Source of the DNA: Periconia sp. R9002
Lineage: Eukaryota; Ascomycota; Dothideomycetes; Pleosporales; Periconiaceae
Direction of reading: 5' to 3'
NCBI GenBank assembly: GCA_023627715.1
Contig: JAMAHW010000029.1
Location: forward strand, 342,735-406,734
DNA length: 64,000 nucleotides
Position numbers and translations under genes: made by a program. Position 1 is the stretch's first letter; every line of letters begins with the position of its first letter. Under the pieces are notes generated by a model. That model was not told where the DNA came from and searched no databases. It worked only from the letters and a program-made list of their open reading frames with translations. Below, piece by piece: positions 45,599 through 55,612 of this stretch.

Positions 45599-47096
45599 AT
45601 GATGGCTACGCCGGCCGAGGATGCAGCTGCGAGGAGAAACGAGTTCGATAATGGAGACAACGATGGAAGGAGTGATGAAAATACCCAAGATGGTGGGTAT
45701 GGCTGGATCTGTGTTGCTGCATGCTTCACGATTAACTGTTTTACCTGGGGTACGGTCTCGGTACGTAGACGCTAGTGAAGATGGATAGGTGCCATCAGCT
45801 ACACGTGAAGATGAACGCTCCCACTGATAACTGGTCAATTTTAGGCATACGGTATCTACCTTTCCCATTACCTAGCCGGTAACGTTTTCCCAGAAGCATC
45901 TACATGGGACTATGCTTTCGTGGGAGGCTTCAACTTTTCGATAGCCATGTTCATCGCGCCCTTTGTCACGGTCATTACTCGAAGATTCGGAATTCATAGG
46001 GTAATGATTGCAGGTGTGGTGCTCGAAAGTGGGGGGTTTATCGCAGCTTCGTTCGCGACACGCATATGGCAATTGCACATTTCTCAAGGCGTTCTCATCG
46101 GCTGCGGCATCGGCTGCTTATATATTCCTAGCCTTCCTATCCTATCGCAATGGTTTGTGCGAAGGCGTAGCCTCGCTAATGGGATCAGTGCCGCAGGCTC
46201 TGGTGTTGGCGGTGCGGCCTTTGCTTGGGGGACTGAAGCCATAATCGTCCGTTTCAATATCAGTTGGGCTTTGCGCATTACCGGGATGATCGCCCTCGCT
46301 GCTAACCTTGCTGCAATTGCAGTCATACGGGACAGGAATAGCGCCATTCAGCCATATCAGCTTGGTCTTGATACCAAACTACTTCGACGGTACGATGTGC
46401 TTCTGCTGCTTGCCTGGGCTTTCATTAGCATGTTAGGGTACATTGTTCTTCTCTTTTCGTTAGCGGATTTCGCCTTGTCCATAGGTCTTACTCGAGCCCA
46501 GGCCACGGACATAATCGGCTTGTTAAATGTGGGCACCGCTGTAGGACGTCCAATTATTGGCATATTCAGCGATCGATGGAGCCGAATCGACACAGCAGGC
46601 GTTCTGACCCTGCTCTGCGGTCTTTCGTGTTTTGGTTTCTGGCTTCCTGCTACCTCTTTCGGACTCACTGTATTCTTTGCTATCCTTTGTGGGGCTATCG
46701 TCGGTGTTTTCTGGATGGTTAGTTACAAGGCTCATCCCTTATACCATACCCGCAACAAGTCTACAATCGCGCTAATACTGTCATGCAACAGACTATTGGT
46801 CCTCTTTGCGTCGAGGTTGCTGGGCTTAAGAACCTGCAGTCACTGTTATCTCTATCCTGGGCAGCAGTGATAATCCCAGCAACAGGTTGGTTTTCGTCTT
46901 TCCGTGGCTTGTTCGTCGCGGCTCAAACTAATGATATAACCTAGTTTCTGAGGGCATTGCTTTAAAATTACGTCGGCCTCTCTCGGATAGAGAGTATCTT
47001 TATACGCAAATATTCGCCGGTATCTCATACGTAGTCGCAAGCGGATTCATCTTTCAACTCCGCAGAGTGAAAAACAAATCACCAGGAACAAGATGA
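45599..47096 (+). CDS. MFS transporter, monocarboxylate-porter (MCT) type
   Basis: Exons 45599-45760, 45845-46717, 46792-46885 and 46945-47096 encode 426 residues. DGGYGWICVAACF at the end of the acidic N-terminal tail is the diagnostic start of fungal MCT-like transporters. The loop between helices 2 and 3 (TRRFGIHRV) and the motif GRPIIGIFSDRWSRID in the second half follow the expected 12-helix layout. It probably moves an organic acid or related anion across the plasma membrane; the substrate is unknown. Location next to arsH with shared promoter motifs raises the possibility of export of an arsenical or stress metabolite, which is inference. Its start could be 45599 or the adjacent 45602. 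Confidence 0.9.
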
Positions 47097-47916
47097 TTAT
47101 CGTGACGCACACGATGCGAGCCAATAGGTAACACAATTAGAATTGCGACATAATGCTCCGGGTCTGGTTGTCGATCTCAGGGCTGGGGCCTCCACAATTG
47201 CGCGAGTTGATCAAGACTATAACTTGTAGAACCGATAGAGACCACATGCATGATCGCAGTCTCCCGCCATGTTCTAGCATCATACGGTAGTGAAGCTATG
47301 GCCACAGCTATTCTAACGGTGTATCTTGAGCTGGGCTATCTTCTGTACAGCACGATTGTGTGAAGATATGCATATTACGATGTGTGCGAGGATCAAAGGA
47401 AAAGAAAGGGGCTCACTAGGGCTTCGTGATCAGTCCAGGCCTGGCTGGCTTCAAATGTCTAATAATTGAAATCTTTAGACAACTGTCAATTCACAATGAT
47501 CCTCTCCCTCGCCCACGGTTTGCAATATGGCGATATTTTTAATGATGCTTTTTTTAAGATAAGGGGGTCTGATTCATGGACATCTGCCGGTATGGTGGAT
47601 AATGCATGTGCGTAATTTGTACGGACTTGTCTTGCTACAATGGAATTGAGTGATGGACGGAGGGGCGAAGTGCGCTATCTGGAAGCTGATCGGCCTTGGC
47701 ACCTCCCTCGGCTGACAAGAACAGGCGTCACACTCGACATTGATACACCGACATCTTCTGTCAACATAGTTCATTACCCAAACAACTAAGGAATCTTAAT
47801 TTGCTTGCACATAGCCCTGTAAACTCTTTTTGCCTGATTTTGGGTAAAGAAATACGTATAATATCTGCACCGTCAAGGCCTTTAGACTGTTCGCGAACAT
47901 CACCTCTGATAGCGAA
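47097..47916. other. Intergenic, 820 bp, upstream of bZIP gene
   Basis: No supported gene. The DNA has low GC with scattered stop codons on both strands. It must contain the bZIP promoter. Confidence 0.5.
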
Positions 47917-48846
47917 ATGGCAAACAGGAACAAAACGAGCTCGAAAGGAAAGGTATGAGCTTATATAGTCCTAACCTCAGCTTCTGTTCATCCGCTGAAC
48001 GTAAAGAGTAGGCTGCGGACCTGGAACGTGTCCGAAATAATCAAAGGCGCTGCCGCGCACGACAGAAAGAATATATCGCAAGCCTTGAAAACAAGATCCG
48101 TCAATACGAAAGTGTCAGCGCAGAATCAGAAGCCAATGACAAGCTTGAGATGCTTTCTGCAGAAAACAAGTCACTCAAACAACTCTTAAATTCGCTGGGG
48201 CTACGTGATGACTTTCTTGAAGCGTACTGTAATGCGAAGCAAGTCGCTCCAAATTTATCAACCATTTCTTCGCTGCGTAATCAAGACTGTTCCCAAGCGG
48301 GCATTTGTGCGTCACCTTCGGTGTCGCTGGACATTTTACAGGTTTGTGGATTGGACGCTCTTTGGATTGCTACCAAGTTTCTGACTCGTCCAGCCTGATA
48401 TGACACAAATGATAAATCACGAAGAGCAAGCACAAAATACGTCCGGCTCTTTGGATTCCAGTGATACAGCCCCCAAACCCACGTGTCAGGATTCTACCCC
48501 GAAAGATGCAAGTCCGCAGTGGGACTTCCTCGATTTCGCCTCGTTTTCAGCCTCTGTCCCGGAATTGTTGCCACAGGAAATCCCATCCGCGAGCTTGGAG
48601 CAGATAGACGTGGACACTCTCATGATGGAAGCATTCAGAAATACTGTTACTTTAGAAAATGTCTCAGAGACGACGAGCCTGTGCTCCTGGGCCTTTTCGC
48701 TCGTACTGAAGAACAATTCTAAGGGTTACAGCGCAGCGGACTTGGACTTCAAACTTCGTGCGGGATACAGATTTGGTGCTGTGCCCACTGAGGGTTGTCG
48801 GATTGATAACAAGATCTTGCTCAGTGTTCTTGCAGAAATTTCATAG
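47917..48846 (+). CDS. Fungal bZIP transcription factor
   Basis: Exons 47917-47952, 48012-48341 and 48394-48846 encode 272 residues. The basic region LERVRNNQRRCRARQKEYI has the N-x7-R spacing (Asn21, Arg29), followed by a heptad zipper (LENKIRQYES then LEMLSAENKSLKQLLNSLG). The short N-terminus makes the basic region start near residue 15, as in many filamentous-fungal bZIPs related to stress and secondary metabolism regulators. The C-terminal part is Ser/Asp/Glu-rich with a possible activation region (WDFLDFASFSASVPELLPQE). It acts in the nucleus as a dimer. Its place beside arsH, MFS and NmrA-like genes suggests a local regulator; no target is proven. Confidence 0.9.
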
Positions 48847-49080
48847 ACGCTCTGCGGTCAGCCTTGACAAACAACTTGTGTACAGCATTGTTCTGACAAT
48901 GTGAAAACTGTCACCACTCTTGAACTCTAGTGACTTCGCGAATATTCTCCTCTTACATTAAACCGCCCTTCAAAGTCATGCTTATCACCTGGATATAATG
49001 ACTAGCCTATGTTCGTGTGCTATATTCTATGATATACGAACGGACTTAAGTATCTTTTTCGAAAACTTGAGGAAGTCGAA

Positions 49081-49126
49081 GTTGAAATAGGTAATAAGTC
49101 CTAGTTGAAGCAGGTAATAAGTCCGG
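49081..49126. repeat. Imperfect tandem repeat, two 23-bp units
   Basis: Two adjacent units both contain AGGTAATAAGTCC and begin GTTGAA. They differ at a few positions. Non-coding. Confidence 0.8.
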
Positions 49127-49621
49127 CTAAAAACCGATGCGCAAATCGTGGATCTACATGAATAACGACTGTATATAGTCAATATTTGGAGTAAACGGTG
49201 CTGCATTTGTAATCCTTGGCCCCAAGCCGGCTGCTTTCTCTATTTTGTTGACCTCAATCAACATCTACCACTTCTTGAACGAAGGCTCTAAATGCGAAAT
49301 ACGAATCCGATTATAAACCCGAATTATCAGCGAGCCTGCCTACCCACTGATCTCTGAATGCAGCTTGTAGTTTCCGCCACCTTTACGAGCAGGTTGTGTG
49401 AGCACAGTAGTTTATTGGTTGACTGGAGAGTGAAGATGCAGTATCGGCAAGTAAGCCGTGAATCAAATGGTGGTCCCACGCTTACGGCAACAATCGATCG
49501 AACAGAACAACCAATTAGACAAGAAGAAAGATATCTGTTTTCTACATAGTTCTCTGTGATAGAATCAATGATTTGCATTTATCATTGCGAATGCAAAAAT
49601 CTATAATTACTAATAATGAAG

Positions 49622-49669
49622 GTTCCGAACTGATATTTATCCTGACAAATACGGAGTTCCGAACTGATA
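49622..49669. repeat. 14-bp direct repeat in NmrA-like promoter
   Basis: GTTCCGAACTGATA occurs at 49622-49635 and 49656-49669, start-to-start spacing 34 bp. The second copy runs into ACATACTACAG (49670-49680), one mismatch from ACATACTGCAG at 45484-45494 in the MFS promoter. Confidence 0.8.
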
Positions 49670-49832
49670 ACATACTACAGTTACGAGCAAACGAAGTTTC
49701 TAGTATGCTGTATTTATTATAAAAGATCCAGCATGCATCAGATAAACACCAAAGTGCTTTTCATTCAACCTATTCAGTGTACGCAGCTTCTATCCATCTT
49801 CTAGCCTTACAATATACTTTTGTTCCAGCACA

Positions 49833-50815
49833 ATGGCACAGCCCTTTTCATCCGTAGCAGTCGTCGGGGTGAGTTTCTCAGTCCACTTCTACAGACAACA
49901 AGTTAATCGAATTAGGCTACAGGCAACGTGGGATCCTGTATCGTTGACGCTCTCTGCGCAGCACAACCAGCTTTCGACTCCATCGTTGTCTTGACTCGCT
50001 CTGCCAGCAAAGTTACTGAGAAGTACCCCTCTAATGTCGTCATTAGAGAGGTTGACTACTCGTCCCACGAATCCATTGTCTCGGCTTTGGCTGGTACAGA
50101 GGCTGTTGTCTCTGCGGTCGCAACCCAGTCACTTGACACGCAATATGCAGTCCTTGAGGCCGCAGTGTCTGCCAAGATTAAATTCTTCATCCCATCTGAA
50201 TTTGGCCTTGCTAGCAACAACCCCCGCCTCAACCAAGAGTACCCCATTTATGCGGAAAAAGTCCGCTTCCAGGAGCGTCTGGTGGCCTTGAAGGGTGAAG
50301 GAAAGATGGATTACGCACTTGTGTTCACGGGGTTGTGGCTCGATTGGGGAATGGACGGTTTCGTGATCGATGTGAAGAACAAGAGTGTTCAACTGTGGGA
50401 TGGCGGAAATGTTCCTCTATCAATGACGTCCATGCCGAGCATAGGCAAAATCATTACTGCTTTGCTGCAAGGAAAGGCAAAGGGGAAGACAGAGGTTAGG
50501 GTGAAGGACATTAATATCTCCCAAAAACGACTTTTCGAATTAGCCGCGGAGGTTGTCGGGACAGAAGGCTGGAAAGTAACGGAACTGGATACGCATGCGG
50601 TGGCAACGGAGGCGGCTAGGAAATTGAAGGAAGGCACGGCCAACCTGGACGATATCTACTCCCTGGTCAAGCGCGCCGTTATGGGTGGAGATTGTGGATT
50701 TCCTTGGGCATCTGACGAGGATGATAGTGAGCTTCTAGGTCTAAAGCCCTGGACGGAGAAAGATGTCTCAGATCTCATTCGCCAAACGCAAACAGAAGAC
50801 GGGAAAACTAGATAA
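49833..50815 (+). CDS. NmrA-like/isoflavone-reductase-type NAD(P)-binding protein
   Basis: Two exons (49833-49868 and 49916-50815) encode 311 residues. The glycine motif VVGATGNVGS (G-x2-G-x2-G, residues 12-18) is split by the intron; the acceptor at 49914-49915 is required to complete it. FFIPSEFGL and EKVRFQERLV match the atypical SDR (PCBER/NmrA) family, where the lysine of the second block is the usual catalytic residue. Such proteins either reduce phenylpropanoid-like compounds or sense NAD(P) redox state and bind GATA or other transcription factors. Which role applies here cannot be told. It follows the bZIP gene on the same strand. Confidence 0.9.
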
Positions 50816-51136
50816 CGGGAATCTCTGTAACGTAGTTAACCTCGACTATTGATCCAATTCGCAGACTTAGGAAGAGAGACATCCCCATATATAGCAATTG
50901 CAAATACCATTCCGTTTGATCAATTGTTTCATGTGGACATATTTCGTTGTAGATTATAGTTTTACGTCAACCCTTAATGCTACTAGCTATTCTTATGTTG
51001 GAAGAGACAAATGCAGGCAATGCTGATCGATGCTACGATAACGGAAAGTGCTGATCATGAACACGAATACGATAAATTCTGGCGAAGCAGAAGGTCTTTT
51101 CATTAACAATGTGCAGTACTATTAACAGTGTGGTAT

Positions 51137-51234
51137 GAAATTGAATCTAATCCTCACAGAGTATTGCTACCCTAGGTATCGACACAGGTAGGGGTAACAC
51201 TTAGTAACGTCCTCAGCCAGGACGGGCACACAGG
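51137..51234 (-). mobile_element. Short interspersed element, copy B (SINE-like)
   Basis: This 98-bp unit is flanked by TAACAGTGTGGTAT (51123-51136) and TAACAGTGTAGTAT (51235-51248), a 14-bp direct repeat with one mismatch. It differs from copy A mostly by C-to-T or G-to-A transitions, several of them in CpA context. The hairpin arms CGTCCT/AGGACG are kept. Confidence 0.7.
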
Positions 51235-51345
51235 TAACAGTGTAGTATATATATTTAAATAGAGTCACGTGACAGTAATGACATGGAAGGGTACCAATTC
51301 ACTCAAACAACTTATCATTATTCTGTCCATATAAGTGTGACCAAC

Positions 51346-51437
51346 CCATCCTAGCCAAGGACGTTACCAAGTGTTACCCCTACCTGTGTCGATACCCAGG
51401 GTAGCGATACTCTGTGAGGATCAAATTCAATTTCATC
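51346..51437 (+). mobile_element. Short interspersed element, copy C (SINE-like)
   Basis: This 92-bp unit in the opposite orientation to B is flanked by AGTGTGACCAAC (51334-51345) and AGTGTGATCAAC (51438-51449), an 11/12 direct repeat. Compared with A it lacks a few 5' bases. It ends in CAAATTCAATTTCATC. B and C together form an inverted pair about 110 bp apart. Confidence 0.7.
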
Positions 51438-51525
51438 AGTGTGATCAACTCCCTCGCTTTCCATTTACTACCCAGCTCATTCACTCGCTTCTTGTTACTA
51501 CCCATAACTCAAACTTCGAATCAAG

Positions 51526-51603
51526 ATGAAGAGCTTCTATGCTATCATTCTCACTTCTCTCCTCGAACAAGGCTTCTTTGCTGCTAGCCCCATGCTAAAT
51601 TAA
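51526..51603 (+). pseudogene. Signal-peptide-like 25-codon ORF, probable remnant of a secreted protein gene
   Basis: The frame reads MKSFYAIILTSLLEQGFFAA then SPMLN and stops. The n-region lysine, the hydrophobic stretch and an FFAASP-like cleavage region form a plausible secretion signal. The upstream DNA (pyrimidine- and CAA-rich, ending TCAAG before ATG) looks like a fungal leader. No continuation or splice donor was found before the stop, so the mature part may be lost. It lies 77 bp after SINE copy C. It could also be chance. Confidence 0.4.
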
Positions 51604-51645
51604 TAAGCTTCTCTTTATGATTGGTATGTTTGGAAAGAGCTGTGT

Positions 51646-52139
51646 CTATTTCCCCTTGAACCCCCCTTGTACCTTCATATTATCTGTATCCCGTTCAGCA
51701 CTTTGAAATTCAATACGTTCAACCCATCTCTCACCCGAACCCCAACAAAAAACAAAGAACTTACCAACAATGGATCCCATGTCCGTCTGTACCCGATTCC
51801 ACAAGTTCAAATAAGCTCCCAGAATGTTGCCACTCTCCTCACCCCTGGATGCCAGCGTCCACGAGGCAAACGGTCGTAACGCACGAGTCTCATGATTATA
51901 AGCAATGACTTGCGCCACGAATCGCGGAAGTGATTTCCCATCCGATGCGTGAACGCGCGAGGATGTGGTTATGTCGAAATGGAGGTAGTGTCTATCCGTT
52001 GGCGCGTATGCGGCTTGCGCATCAGCTATATCCGAGTTAGTGCGTACTTTGTTGGGTTGAGAACAGAGGAGGGTCCCATACATATTATGAGCGGTTTTAG
52101 GTCGCGGATTGCCTTTATTTCTTCGGCGGTTAGAGACAT
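51646..52139 (-). CDS. Small hypothetical protein (about 118 residues)
   Basis: The best model is 52139-52082, 52025-51765 and 51683-51646. It begins MSLTAEEIKAIRDLKPLIIS and continues with DAQAAYAPTDRHYLHFDI, FVAQVIAYNHETRALRPFAS and NLWNRVQTDMGSIV. The first intron is needed because the frame shifts between the two segments. The second (GTAAGT donor) is optional, since the frame stays open if it is retained. The compact alpha/beta pattern could be a SnoaL/NTF2-like fold but I do not recognise a family. The start is set by MSLTAEEI with a helix following. Function unknown. Confidence 0.5.
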
Positions 52140-53138
52140 TCTTGAGAATTGAGAAAAACTTGAGTAGTAGAGATGTGTCGTCTGACAGAGATGTGTGCGA
52201 ACAGTGAGCTTTTATGTTCTCTTATTGTGGCGGTGAGGTGCTGCGCCGCGTCTTACAAAAATCAGGCCTAACTGGTCATGACAGGAGGGCGCTGGTGAGT
52301 AGAAAAGACGCCTTATTTTGTAAAGCTCTGTTAGATTCGCAGTAGGCCAGCGACGATCAAGTTCCCTGTTCATATCAATGGGTTGAAAGATCTTGCGGCC
52401 CGTTCCGCTGCGTGGGGGAAGGTGAAACATTTCTTTGATCATCGTTTTGATATTGGACCATTCGTCTATCCTAGCGTGCCATAGCTTTCTCCCACGTTGG
52501 CGCTGGAGATGGCAAGTATTTTGAAGGAGGAGAGTTTCGATGATGTTTCGTCAGTAACCATCTCGTACGAGCCCTCTCACATAATCGACCTGTATCTGTC
52601 CCACAAGGAACCCCGCGCCTGGTTCGTAGATGAGATGGGGGCGAGTTACATGAACTAGGTAAACGTCTCGTACGGTTCAGTATGTCATTGTGATCACTCA
52701 CTAGCTTATTTTATTGTGTAGTTCACCTGTGCTACAGCAAGTCAGTCGGTCGCCTCCATTATAAGAAAAAAACAAATTGCTTTAGATGGCCCACGGATAT
52801 ACTCAAGATGTACATTTATCCGATTATTCTCGTATCCAAGGCCGCCCACCCTTTTTTCGTCACTCAATTTTGGACTCTTTTCTAGGTGAACCCCACACAA
52901 TAGTTCAAAGGTACTTCTATTCATGTCATCGTGTGATATCTCAGAAACCCACACCCATACATAAATTCATACATATTAATCTTTACACTTTAGCGGGATG
53001 ACGTTCTTCAACAGTGGGGCCACCATTTTCCGTCCAAGAGAGAATTTAGCTGGCTACCCCTCACCACCAAGCCCATGCATCCTCATCTACATCACACCTG
53101 TGTAACCCCCATCCCAATCACCTCCAAGGCTTCCCCGC
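52140..53138. other. Intergenic, 1.0 kb
   Basis: No supported gene between the hypothetical gene and the EthD-like gene. Short frames up to 76 codons look random. I see no repeats or RNA signals. Confidence 0.5.
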
Positions 53139-53450
53139 CTAGTTCGTCCCCACCACCTCACCCGTAACAACAAGCGGTTGCTCATTGGAGAAGTTTTTGA
53201 TATCGCCCATGACGATCGCCGAAGACTCAAGCTTGCTCGCGCTTTGGAAAGCGTCGAGGCTTTCCCAGTCCAGAGTGCACATGATGGTGTGGGGTCCCTC
53301 GCTGTATTGTGTGATCTTGTAGCCCTTGAGGCCGACGGGGTTCCAGTGTTTCTCCACCAGCGGCATGTGCGTGGCGAGGTAGTAGTCGAGGTCGAAGGTT
53401 GCGCCGTCCTTGCGGGGGTAGATGACACTGACTGTTGCGGGTTTGGACAT
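53139..53450 (-). CDS. EthD-domain small protein
   Basis: The product is 103 residues in one exon, starting MSKPATVSVIYPRKDGATFD. Strand VSVIYPR, then DYYLATHMPLVEKHW with an HMP motif, then YKITQYSEGPHTIMCTLDWE, form the ferredoxin-like EthD fold (dimeric alpha/beta barrel family). Family members include proteins associated with ether degradation and polyketide cyclisation; the role here is unknown. The frame is open upstream to 53591, but that extension is Ser/Thr/Pro/His-rich and looks untranslated. No intron needed. Confidence 0.85.
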   Translation of the reverse strand: MSKPATVSVIYPRKDGATFDLDYYLATHMPLVEKHWNPVGLKGYKITQYSEGPHTIMCTLDWESLDAFQSASKLESSAIVMGDIKNFSNEQPLVVTGEVVGTN

Positions 53451-55108
53451 TGTTGATTGTTGGGTAGGGTTTATGTGAGTTGTGATTGGGTGTATGATTG
53501 TAGGTGGGTTTGTGGAGTGTGTGCGTATAGATTGCAAGTGGAGTGTTGTAGTTGGAGAGATTGATGGTTGGGAAATGACGATACTGGCCATCTATATATA
53601 CTGCTTGCTCCACGGAAGGAGAAACCCCATGTCATTAGTTCCCGTACCTAGAGGGAGCTATGCCCGGGTAGGTTTACTCGTGTTCCGGTACAGTTCTACA
53701 GATTCGGCGAGGATTGTTGCTTCTCGAGTCAAGTTGAGCTCCATACCGACTCGTAGCAGGTACATTAGCGGTGGTAGCGAGCTTAGCGAGTGTAGCGCTT
53801 TTGGCTAACTGCACCTCCTTCTGCCCAACACTCCTCGTAAACATTTCATGATACTGAGTCAGGCTTTGTATGTGAGTGTTGCCCTCGAATAGTGATAATT
53901 TCTCTTCTTTGTAAGCTGGAATTCGTTGAATTCATGCTTTGACACGAGGAAACTAAGAATTGCTAATACGGGGTGGTGGAACCTAGGCCCAACGACCCAT
54001 TGATCTTGATGGTCCCTTCATCGCACAGTCGACGTCGTTTTCGGAGTTCTTCGGGGAGGCCAATCAAATGGTGTTTCCGAATGGTCGAATTGATGCTAAG
54101 AGGAGGATAGGGTCTCCACAAAAAGAAGAAGTAGAGACTCGGAGCGGTGGAATAGACGCGGAATTTAGAAACAAAAAAGATCGGAAGAAAGTAATACACT
54201 CGCTAGATGAGGAAGCTATTCACATCAATAAGGTATGTTATGCGTTCCTATGTGCGTTCCTAGGTATCCACGACGATTATGGTGAACAAGTTGGCTTGCA
54301 TCGGAGTGGGATCGGAGTTTCGGAGAGGAACGATTTGCTTACCAAAACCCCACCTCACCACCCAACCATCATCTAATCACTCCAAATACGATCAGATAAT
54401 CTGCATACATATATGTTATCTTTCCACTTATCAGATGCTTCTTTCTATCCTCCATAACCGCAAAGAAACCCAGATTAATTTAATTCGGCCCCCATAACAT
54501 GTCACATACACCCTTAAAAATCACACTACCTACATTCCTAATCCTTTGATTAACTGAACAAGTCGCCAAAAAAAAATGTATATCGAAGTAATCAAGAGTA
54601 AATGAGATTTTGTCCAACTCGGTTTCGGCGCTCTTTATAAGGACTTCCTTTCCACCTTGACACGAGAAAAAAAAAGGAGTCCAAAATTGGCAAGTAACAA
54701 AGGCGGACAGTATTTGTTACTTAGAAGAAGAATCCCCAAAAATTTGGGTGAATATTCCTCTGTCCAACTGCATATATGCCAAGGCGAATGCTGAATGAAT
54801 GGAGTTGCTGGTGTCAGACATCGGAAAGAGAGTGCAAATGTGCTAGTGTGTGACGTAGATTACATCGCGATGATGCATGTTATTTGTTTACACGTCAATA
54901 AATCAGGTAAAGTAACTAGTTAACCAATGTTTCTCCCATAACTTCCAACACAAAACAAAAAACCTTTCAGCTACACCTACACGGATACGATACGCAAAAC
55001 ACGCAAAACCAAACGCTCCAATTCAATCCTATCCCAACAGTCTAACAACTACCACCACCACCACCTCCCCCTACTCCCCCTCCCACACGAAAAATACAAC
55101 GACAAACA
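53451..55108. other. Intergenic, 1.7 kb
   Basis: No supported gene. A 102-codon plus-strand frame at 54068-54373 is charged but resembles nothing I know. A near-identical TGCGTTCCTA(T/G) pair lies at about 54240-54262. The DNA immediately upstream of 55109 is CA/CT-rich. Confidence 0.5.
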
Positions 55109-55612
55109 ATGCCCACCCCCCAATCCCGCCCCTCCCGCCTCCGCACACACACCCAATCCTTCTGCCACGCCCTAATAACCCCCCCACCACCCTCAACCCT
55201 CCTAACGCGATTCTTCACACCCAACAACCCCACAATCCACGAACACGGCCCATCCTTCGCAACCGCGCGCCTCCCCTTCCTCGGTACACGCTTCACGGGC
55301 CACTCATCCTGCCTCGAGTACTTCTCGTTGCTGAACGACACGTTGACCATGGAGTTGAAAGAGGATGCGTTCCCGGGGCCCGAGGGGTTCGTGGTGGATT
55401 GCGATGCGGTGGTTGATGGTGGTGAGGGGAAAGAGGGGTTGAGGGGCGTGGTGCATGTGGTGGGAAGGGGGCGGTTCACGAGTACCAAGACGGGGAAGGG
55501 GTGGGATGAGGAGTTTGCGTATCGGTTTAGTGGGTTTGACGATGAGGGGAGGTTTGAGAGGTGGGAGATTTGGGCGGATCCGTTGAGTGCGTGGGTGGCG
55601 GTTGGAGAGTGA
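55109..55612 (+). CDS. SnoaL/NTF2-like hypothetical protein
   Basis: The product is 167 residues in one exon. After a Pro/Thr/Arg-rich start come TRFFTPNNPTIHEHGPSF, LPFLGTRFTGHSSCLEYFSL, FVVDCDAVVD and WDEEFAYRFSGFDDEGRFER. The helix then strand order with LPFLGxxFTG and EYFxxL is the pattern of fungal SnoaL-like proteins, a fold used by cyclases, dehydratases and hydrolases. No specific reaction can be inferred. Codon usage shifts from C-rich at the 5' end to G-rich at the 3' end. Both halves lie in one open frame. Confidence 0.7.
   Translation: MPTPQSRPSRLRTHTQSFCHALITPPPPSTLLTRFFTPNNPTIHEHGPSFATARLPFLGTRFTGHSSCLEYFSLLNDTLTMELKEDAFPGPEGFVVDCDAVVDGGEGKEGLRGVVHVVGRGRFTSTKTGKGWDEEFAYRFSGFDDEGRFERWEIWADPLSAWVAVGE

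Larger units (their letters stand above)
48847..49832. other. Intergenic, 990 bp, upstream of NmrA-like gene
   Basis: AT-rich DNA. It contains a 23-bp imperfect tandem repeat (49081-49126) and a 14-bp direct repeat GTTCCGAACTGATA at 49622-49635 and 49656-49669, about 165-210 bp upstream of the NmrA start. No gene was recognised; the 60-80 codon frames near 49327-49578 are unsupported. Confidence 0.55.
50816..51525. other. Repeat-bearing intergenic region
   Basis: This 710 bp region downstream of the NmrA-like gene contains two short interspersed elements in opposite orientation (51137-51234 and 51346-51437). The intervening DNA is AT-rich. No complete gene. Confidence 0.6.

Noticed and set aside
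51133..51436. Single MITE with about 90-bp terminal inverted repeats and CAGTGTG target duplication
   Set aside because: Each arm has its own 12-14 bp flanking repeat and copy A is solitary, so two opposed SINE-like insertions fit better. The MITE reading remains the main alternative.
54068..54376. 102-codon charged plus-strand frame
   Set aside because: No family, and the opposite strand is open as well. Not enough evidence for a gene or a remnant.
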